Below, piece by piece: positions 63,553 through 64,000 of a stretch of DNA of 64,000 nt; within the stretch, counting starts at the first letter, position 1, and each line of letters begins with the position of its first letter. The stretch is taken from assembly GCA_964420405.1 (NCBI GenBank), contig CAYQTL010000012.1:26812-90811 (forward strand). Direction: 5' to 3'. The position numbers were made by a program, and so were the translations under genes. The notes beneath the pieces were generated by a model. The model searched no databases, had not been told where the DNA came from, and saw nothing but the letters and a program-made list of their open reading frames with translations. The stretch comes from CAYQTL01 sp964420405 (GTDB lineage Bacteria; Acidobacteriota; Thermoanaerobaculia; Thermoanaerobaculales; Sulfomarinibacteraceae).

Positions 63553-64000
63553 TCACGGCACCGAGATGCAGACGATATACGCCCGATGCCAGCGCGCCGA
63601 GCCCCCGGTGTTCCGCACGAAGCACGAGTAGCTCGCGGGGGCCGTGACGCTGCCCCAGCCCGAGGCGTCCGACCCGTGTGCAACCACGCTGGGGTACTCG
63701 CCCCAGCAGTACCCGTGCAGGGGAAGGTCGTTCGCGTCCGCACACGAGGCGGAGACCGTCGTGGCAGTTCCCGGGTCGACCGTCGCCTCCGAGAATGTCG
63801 AGTAGACCGGGGACTTCGACGAGTAGAGACCTCCCGTCGGGCTCACGTCCGCGGCGGAGATGGTGCCGTCGACGATGGCGCCGCCGGTGACCGACGACTG
63901 CGCCAGGTCGAGCCGGGCGATGGTCCCGTCGAGGATGGCGGCCGAGGTCACGGCGCCGTCGGCGATGTGGGTCGAGGTCACCGCGTTGCCGCGGATGCTG
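63553..64000 (-). CDS. C-terminal part of a secreted repeat-stalk protein
   Basis: The frame is open to the right edge, so the N-terminus is missing. The visible 148 residues begin with a short tandem pattern (VTSTHIADGAVTSAAILDGT; LDLAQSSVTGGAIVDGTISA), with about 20-residue units carrying an I-x-DGT core, as in stalks of trimeric adhesins or tail-fibre-like proteins. The last 90 residues (VDPGTATTVSASCADANDLP; WHRAYIVCISVP) form a Cys-containing beta cap. It lacks the DGFESGD tail. It probably forms an extracellular fibre; the partner is unknown. It converges on the kinase gene. Confidence 0.65.
   Translation of the reverse strand, partial: SIRGNAVTSTHIADGAVTSAAILDGTIARLDLAQSSVTGGAIVDGTISAADVSPTGGLYSSKSPVYSTFSEATVDPGTATTVSASCADANDLPLHGYCWGEYPSVVAHGSDASGWGSVTAPASYSCFVRNTGGSARWHRAYIVCISVP

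Noticed and set aside
60650..63745. A 1031-codon minus-strand frame opposite tpx and the kinase
   Set aside because: It spans two well-supported plus-strand genes and has no recognisable domain; it is an antisense shadow.

Overview
This is a very G+C-rich (by eye about 70%) bacterial chromosome segment with densely packed genes on both strands. No tRNA, rRNA, CRISPR array, integrase or transposase was found. Several traits point to Acidobacteriota, probably the Thermoanaerobaculia side: an acidobacterial-type VWFA-domain protein, a TonB receptor, a Pkn-type kinase with TPRs, a sortilin-like Asp-box protein, and many signal-peptide proteins built from tandem beta-propeller repeats. At least four complete secreted proteins plus one short one end in a shared DGFE[ST]xD tail. 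Assignment below phylum is inference; no marker gene is present.

Layout. 1-5 kb: the start of an isopropylmalate/isocitrate dehydrogenase-like gene diverging from a LysR regulator, a FabH-type ketoacyl synthase, and a DEAD-box helicase with a clear sigma70-type promoter and long leader. 5-9.5 kb: an SLC13 transporter with TrkA_C domains, a DUF368 polyprenyl-phosphate transporter (PopT type), an ABC-ATPase remnant and a small secreted protein. 9.5-14.8 kb: a 1737-residue GloVer-repeat protein. 14.8-22.8 kb: an SDR enzyme, aquaporin, TspO, a 20-copy LVIVD protein, an RlmD/TrmA-type RNA methyltransferase, a REPIN-like repeat and a SpoIIE phosphatase. 23-29.7 kb: secreted propeller, sortilin-like and beta-helix proteins. 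30-38.8 kb: acyl-CoA ligase, a zinc-ribbon membrane protein of lower G+C, a kinase remnant, a P-type ATPase, a lipoprotein hydrolase, YhbY and an MscS channel. 38.9-48 kb: an ELWxxDGT-repeat protein, a CNMP-patatin protein, an OmpH/Skp-like chaperone and a TonB receptor. 48-54 kb: an envelope/secreted cluster (VWFA, two TPR proteins, DUF3313, and a secreted protein with Fam20-like kinase motifs). 54-59 kb: a hyuA-hyuB-Nramp-like operon. 59-64 kb: a short secreted protein, Tpx, a Ser/Thr kinase-TPR protein and the end of a repeat-stalk protein.

Two themes run across the window. First, the shared C-terminal tail occurs on otherwise unrelated secreted proteins, which suggests a common sorting or anchoring route. 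Second, a -10-like TACNCT element lies immediately upstream of many genes; in five cases it sits exactly six bases before an in-frame start codon, which predicts leaderless transcripts. Gene remnants (LVIVD repeat, ECF-type ATPase, kinase glycine loop, secreted-protein C-terminus) show ongoing decay of accessory genes between intact ones.
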